A stretch of DNA of 8,737 nt, from NCBI GenBank assembly GCA_023428655.1, contig JAEYXC010000135.1:1-8737 (forward strand). Direction: 5' to 3'. The notes under the pieces were generated by a model. It saw nothing but the letters and a program-made list of their open reading frames with translations, ran no database searches and had not been told where the DNA came from. Shown piece after piece: positions 5,785 through 8,737 of this stretch. A program made the position numbers and the translations under genes. Position 1 is the first letter of the stretch; every line of letters begins with the position of its first letter. Source of the stretch: Bacillota bacterium. GTDB lineage: Bacteria; Bacillota; Clostridia; Lachnospirales; Lachnospiraceae.

Positions 5785-7776
5785 TTATGATTTAAATTGC
5801 TCCACTAATTTATTAAGCTTTAATGCCAGTTGTGTTAGTCCATAGCTAGAACTTGATATAATTTCTAAGGAAGCCGTCTGTTCTTCTACTGAGGCTGCTA
5901 CTTCTTGTGTTGAAGCAGAGTTCTCTTCTGCAATCGCCGCCAGACCTTGCAGCTCATCTAAAATCTGATTTTTCATATGTTCCATAGAATCAGAGGATTG
6001 ATTAAGTAATGTCATTTTGGATTGAGAAATCTCTGTCGCTTTGGCAATTTGTTCATAGGTCTTTTGGCTATTAAGTATTTCACCGTGTAATTGCTGAAGT
6101 GCTTTAATACTATCTTGAATTGTGGAAACAGAAGTACTTGAATTGGCTCTTAATTCATTAATGACTTCATCAATTGTTTGTGTAGATTTACTTGAACTTT
6201 CCGCGAGCTTTCGAATTTCATCAGCAACAACTGCAAACCCTTTTCCTGCTTCCCCTGCTCTTGCTGCTTCTATAGCAGCATTGAGGGAAAGTAAGTTCGT
6301 TCGATCAGCGACTTCTGAAATCATATTACTAGCTGCTCTTATTTTTTCTGAACTAATATCAGTTTGTTCAATGCCAACTTGAACGTCTTGTATGGCATTT
6401 TCAGTCCTTTGGAAGATGAAATATAATTCTCTAATTCTCTTAAGACCCTCTTCAATTTCCACCACGACTTGATCATTGGCAACTTTCAATTCATGTAGGA
6501 TTTGCATATTGTTCTCAATCGTATCGCCCAAATCGATTGACTGCTTAGATCCCTGTTCCGTTCGTTTTGCTTGTTCAAAAGCACCATTGGCAATCTCTTG
6601 GACAGCTCTAGCAACCTCCTCGGAAGCAGTTGTATTTTGATCCGCATTTTCTTGAAGCGATATTGCAGAGGTAGAAACTTCACTCGATGCTTCTTTGACA
6701 TTACCAAGCACATCTCTCATTGTAACGACCATCCCATTAAATGAATCCGCCAGTTCCCCAATTTCATCTCTGGATTGTCTTTTACAGGTAACTGTAAAGT
6801 CACCCGTTTCAACTTGTTTGATGACTCCTTGTAAATTTTTTAAAGGTTTTAGAATTGATCGGTGTATGAAAATCAAAATAATGACCGCAAGAGAAATTGC
6901 CGTAGCAGCCGAAAGCATATATAGAAGTCGATGCATCCAGTTCGTCATGTTTAAAATATCACTACGGTCGATAATTGCTTTAATGTAACCACCAACAATT
7001 CCTTGATAATCTTTAAAAGGGATTAAAAGAACACTTTCTCTTTCATTTAAAGATTGAAACCGTACAACTTCATCTTGCTCAACCAAATTCAGGTATTTCG
7101 ATTCTAATTGCCAAGTATCTTCACCTAGCGTACCTGCTAGAAATGTTTGATCACTTGTCTCTAAATCAACCGATTCACTGGGCAGCTGATAAATAAAATA
7201 TTCCCCACCAAATTGCGTCTTTATATTCTCCAGAAAAGATATTCCGAAATTGCTACCATACTCAACGGAGCCGGTATGAACTCCTTCATTAAACATAGGA
7301 ACTACTACCCTAAATCCATAGCCACCTACACCTTTTTCAAGGCCCTGAACGATCTTAAGATTTGCGTTGGCTTCATTAACTGTGAAACGAAAATCTTTTA
7401 AACTGTCACCGTATTGTTCAGGCATATGTAGTCTTAAGAAAGAAGTAGAATCTGGTAAGTGAAACTGAATTTGAGAAACCTCCGTTTGAATTTTCTCATA
7501 TACAGGGAGTAGTTGATCAAGCAGCCCTTCACGATCTCTCTGTGCAAAAAGTGCTTGTATTTGAGTATTTTCAGAAATCGTTAATACTGACATACGTGCA
7601 CTTTCCAGCTGTGCGTGCATTTGCGCTTCAATAGCTTCTTGCAACAGATTGCTATAACTCTCTTCTTCGTTATCAATCATATTATCCACATACTTATTAA
7701 CCAATAGCGTTAATATAAGCATGGCAAAGATAACAATTATCGATATGCCGCCTATGAACTTTGTCTTTAGTTTCAT
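5785..7776 (-). CDS. Methyl-accepting chemotaxis protein with dCache_3-type sensor
   Basis: A 663-residue transmembrane chemoreceptor that should signal through CheW and CheA to bias flagellar rotation. The parts in order are TM1 (about 7-26), extracellular sensor (about 37-270), TM2 (about 282-304), HAMP (about 304-357) and the cytoplasmic methylation and signalling coiled coil (about 370-660). The sensor matches the dCache_3 (double Cache) pattern: FHLPDSTSFLRLHMPEQYGD near 105-124, then FRFTVNEAN and VEYGSNFGISF. The hairpin tip (about 493-526) carries the invariant receptor core NLLSLNAAIEAARAGEAGKG, which contacts CheA and CheW. Arm lengths on either side of the tip suggest the 44-heptad class common in Firmicutes. 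The C-terminus ends ...KLVEQFKS without an NWETF-like CheR tether. GGGAG lies 9 bases before the ATG. It has its own promoter and terminator, so co-regulation with the glucanase must be by shared signals rather than one transcript. The ligand is unknown. Confidence 0.96.
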   Translation of the reverse strand: MKLKTKFIGGISIIVIFAMLILTLLVNKYVDNMIDNEEESYSNLLQEAIEAQMHAQLESARMSVLTISENTQIQALFAQRDREGLLDQLLPVYEKIQTEVSQIQFHLPDSTSFLRLHMPEQYGDSLKDFRFTVNEANANLKIVQGLEKGVGGYGFRVVVPMFNEGVHTGSVEYGSNFGISFLENIKTQFGGEYFIYQLPSESVDLETSDQTFLAGTLGEDTWQLESKYLNLVEQDEVVRFQSLNERESVLLIPFKDYQGIVGGYIKAIIDRSDILNMTNWMHRLLYMLSAATAISLAVIILIFIHRSILKPLKNLQGVIKQVETGDFTVTCKRQSRDEIGELADSFNGMVVTMRDVLGNVKEASSEVSTSAISLQENADQNTTASEEVARAVQEIANGAFEQAKRTEQGSKQSIDLGDTIENNMQILHELKVANDQVVVEIEEGLKRIRELYFIFQRTENAIQDVQVGIEQTDISSEKIRAASNMISEVADRTNLLSLNAAIEAARAGEAGKGFAVVADEIRKLAESSSKSTQTIDEVINELRANSSTSVSTIQDSIKALQQLHGEILNSQKTYEQIAKATEISQSKMTLLNQSSDSMEHMKNQILDELQGLAAIAEENSASTQEVAASVEEQTASLEIISSSSYGLTQLALKLNKLVEQFKS

Positions 7777-7837
7777 GCTTCAACTCTCCCTTTCATTTTC
7801 AGTCTCTTGTCTCATGATTGAGAATACTTACACTTGT

Positions 7838-7866
7838 ATTATAGCATTGTAGTCTCAAATTGTAAA
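7838..7866 (-). promoter_or_regulatory. Sigma-A promoter of the MCP gene
   Basis: Minus-strand TTTACA (7861-7866) and TATAAT (7838-7843) are separated by 17 bases; the only mismatch to consensus is in the -35 hexamer. Transcription would start near 7831, leaving a leader of about 55 bases with GGGAG placed 9 bases before the ATG. The motif looks vegetative rather than like a sigma-D flagellar promoter. Confidence 0.85.
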
Positions 7867-7924
7867 CTTTTTTGAATTATTTTGTCAATTTGTAAGAATT
7901 TTGTATCAATTAACATTTATTCTC

Positions 7925-7945
7925 TGTAAATTGTCATATTTTACA
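7925..7945. promoter_or_regulatory. Operator-like inverted repeat TGTAAA-N9-TTTACA upstream of the MCP promoter
   Basis: Perfect 6-base arms are separated by 9 bases, about 60-80 bases upstream of the MCP -35 box. TGTAA recurs in the same orientation at 7861 and 7891, so three copies are spaced 30 and 34 bases apart, close to three helical turns. The 7861 copy is the -35 hexamer itself. A dimeric regulator binding here is plausible, but the AT-rich context weakens the case. Confidence 0.4.
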
Positions 7946-8257
7946 AATTAAGCATACACAAATCATTTAAAATAACTGTATCGATAATGCTCCAATGGAA
8001 GGTTTTTGAGGAATCCTCAAACGAGAGATGTATTACGGTAAGAGATACCATATCAGAATATGATACTTCTAAATTAATATCATATAATTCGCCGGTACGA
8101 TTTAAGCTCAGGGCAAATTCTCATACATTTCCTTCGTTATGTAAGCATTTCTTAAGGCAATCACTGAATATATGGATTATTACACAATGAACATCCTCAA
8201 AGAAAGTTGGGCGTATTAGCACCACTGAAATATCACCAAAAACAATTATTATGCATG

Positions 8258-8285
8258 AAAAATGCTGCCCACATTTGGGCAGCAT
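8258..8285 (-). terminator. Hairpin terminator, probably of the ClbS/DfsB-family gene
   Basis: ATGCTGCCC and GGGCAGCAT form a perfect 9-bp stem around a 6-base loop (8271-8276). On the minus strand it runs directly into TTTT and then a C. The upstream minus-strand gene ends about 255 bases earlier, and I see no closer terminator. On the plus strand the T run is displaced by about 12 bases, so minus-strand use is favoured. Confidence 0.75.
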
Positions 8286-8539
8286 GGCAAAAAATAATTT
8301 TTTTAATTGTCTACTAGACGGGAAGCATAGCACTTTTCAAGGTTTTACCACTTCCCTTCACCATCATTTTAATGGGCAGTAGAATGTTGACCACCACTTC
8401 CTACGGGACTTCTGGAGATCATGCTGCACAATTTTAGACTTATCTCAACGTGTTGTAGCTTTAAAGCAAATTCCCTTTTGTAAACACAGGTAGTAAGTGC
8501 AAAGCTATTGTTACTATTGAAGCGTGATCAGGCTTATAT

Positions 8540-8737
8540 TCATATCGTATTTAATTTCTTTTGTAATCTTATCTTCTTCATCGCCCAGTCATAATGACTG
8601 GCGGTAGCGAAAACACAATAGCTACCCAGAGTACTGGTTCCTGTCCAAGCGAAGTGTTTTTTTACAAACAGTTCCTCGTTTGTGAATGTATCGATCATCA
8701 TCATTACATCGTCATGACTTTTCTTGAGAAGCTCTTT
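8540..8737 (-). CDS. ClbS/DfsB family four-helix bundle protein, C-terminal part
   Basis: The frame is open from the right edge to a TGA at 8540-8542, giving the last 65 residues; the N-terminal part lies outside the window. Seen directly: KKSHDDVMMMIDTFTNEELF, a WTGTSTLGSY segment and ATASHYDWAMKKI near the end. This order (helix with NEELF, aromatic WTG turn, then SHYDWA helix) is characteristic of the ClbS/DfsB (DUF1706) family, whose members are usually about 170 residues, so roughly 40 percent is present. ClbS itself is a cytoplasmic cyclopropane hydrolase that protects colibactin producers from their own toxin. Most relatives, including DfsB, have no known substrate, so detoxification is only a possibility here. 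No neighbouring biosynthetic genes are visible to support a self-resistance role. Confidence 0.85.
   Translation of the reverse strand, partial: KELLKKSHDDVMMMIDTFTNEELFVKKHFAWTGTSTLGSYCVFATASHYDWAMKKIRLQKKLNTI

Larger units (their letters stand above)
7777..8539. other. Intergenic region between ClbS/DfsB-family and MCP genes
   Basis: This 763-base gap contains the MCP promoter and repeats (7783-7945), a terminator hairpin (8258-8285) and no gene I can recognise. Two minus-strand stretches stay open longer than their surroundings but have no good start: 7944-8333, interrupted by one TGA at 8121-8123, and 8372-8527. Either may be decayed coding DNA or chance. Confidence 0.6.

Noticed and set aside
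7987..8190. Plus-strand 67-codon frame
   Set aside because: No ribosome binding site before its ATG, no recognisable domain, and it sits in an AT-rich gap where chance frames of this size are expected.
8121..8333. Minus-strand 70-codon frame taken as a gene
   Set aside because: It runs through the perfect terminator stem at 8262-8285 and lacks a convincing start signal. I kept it only as a possible remnant.
1..8737. CRISPR array, tRNA or rRNA gene, insertion sequence, phage or toxin-antitoxin genes
   Set aside because: I saw no regular repeat-spacer pattern, no tRNA-like cloverleaf with conserved arms, and no transposase, integrase or paired small-gene signature.

Overview
All four recognisable genes lie on the minus strand and read right to left: a ClbS/DfsB-family protein cut by the right edge, a methyl-accepting chemotaxis protein, a very large secreted beta-1,3-glucanase, and a small membrane-anchored zinc-ribbon protein. 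AT-rich intergenic DNA, strong GGGAG-type ribosome binding sites, consensus sigma-A-type promoters and the domain families point to a low-GC Gram-positive anaerobe. A plant- or polysaccharide-degrading Lachnospiraceae member, such as a Lachnoclostridium phytofermentans relative, fits best; this is an inference from style and content, not a database match.

Layout. Bases 32-859 encode a zinc-ribbon / transmembrane / DUF4352-like extracellular protein with an almost ideal promoter just upstream. Bases 860-1241 are non-coding and hold that promoter, an inverted repeat and the hairpin terminator of the next gene. Bases 1242-5288 encode a 1348-residue exported GH16 laminarinase-type enzyme with five CBM4/9-like modules, an inserted Shr-like (formerly DUF1533) domain and a C-terminal CBM6/35-like module. 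Bases 5289-5784 are non-coding: a long leader for the glucanase with an orphan Shine-Dalgarno sequence, and the MCP terminator with a UUCG loop. Bases 5785-7776 encode an MCP with a dCache_3-type sensor. Bases 7777-8539 hold the MCP promoter, repeated TGTAA motifs, a terminator and possible coding debris. Bases 8540-8737 encode the C-terminal 65 residues of the ClbS/DfsB-family protein, which is easily missed because it is short and partial.

Each complete gene appears to be its own transcription unit, separated by large gaps with promoters and terminators. A working link is plausible but unproven: the glucanase releases oligosaccharides outside the cell, and the neighbouring MCP could steer the cell by an extracellular small molecule. 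The dCache_3 ligand cannot be read from the sequence. I see no clear new system. The most unusual items are the module order of the glucanase, its Shr-like insertion, and the leader and operator-like elements in the gaps.
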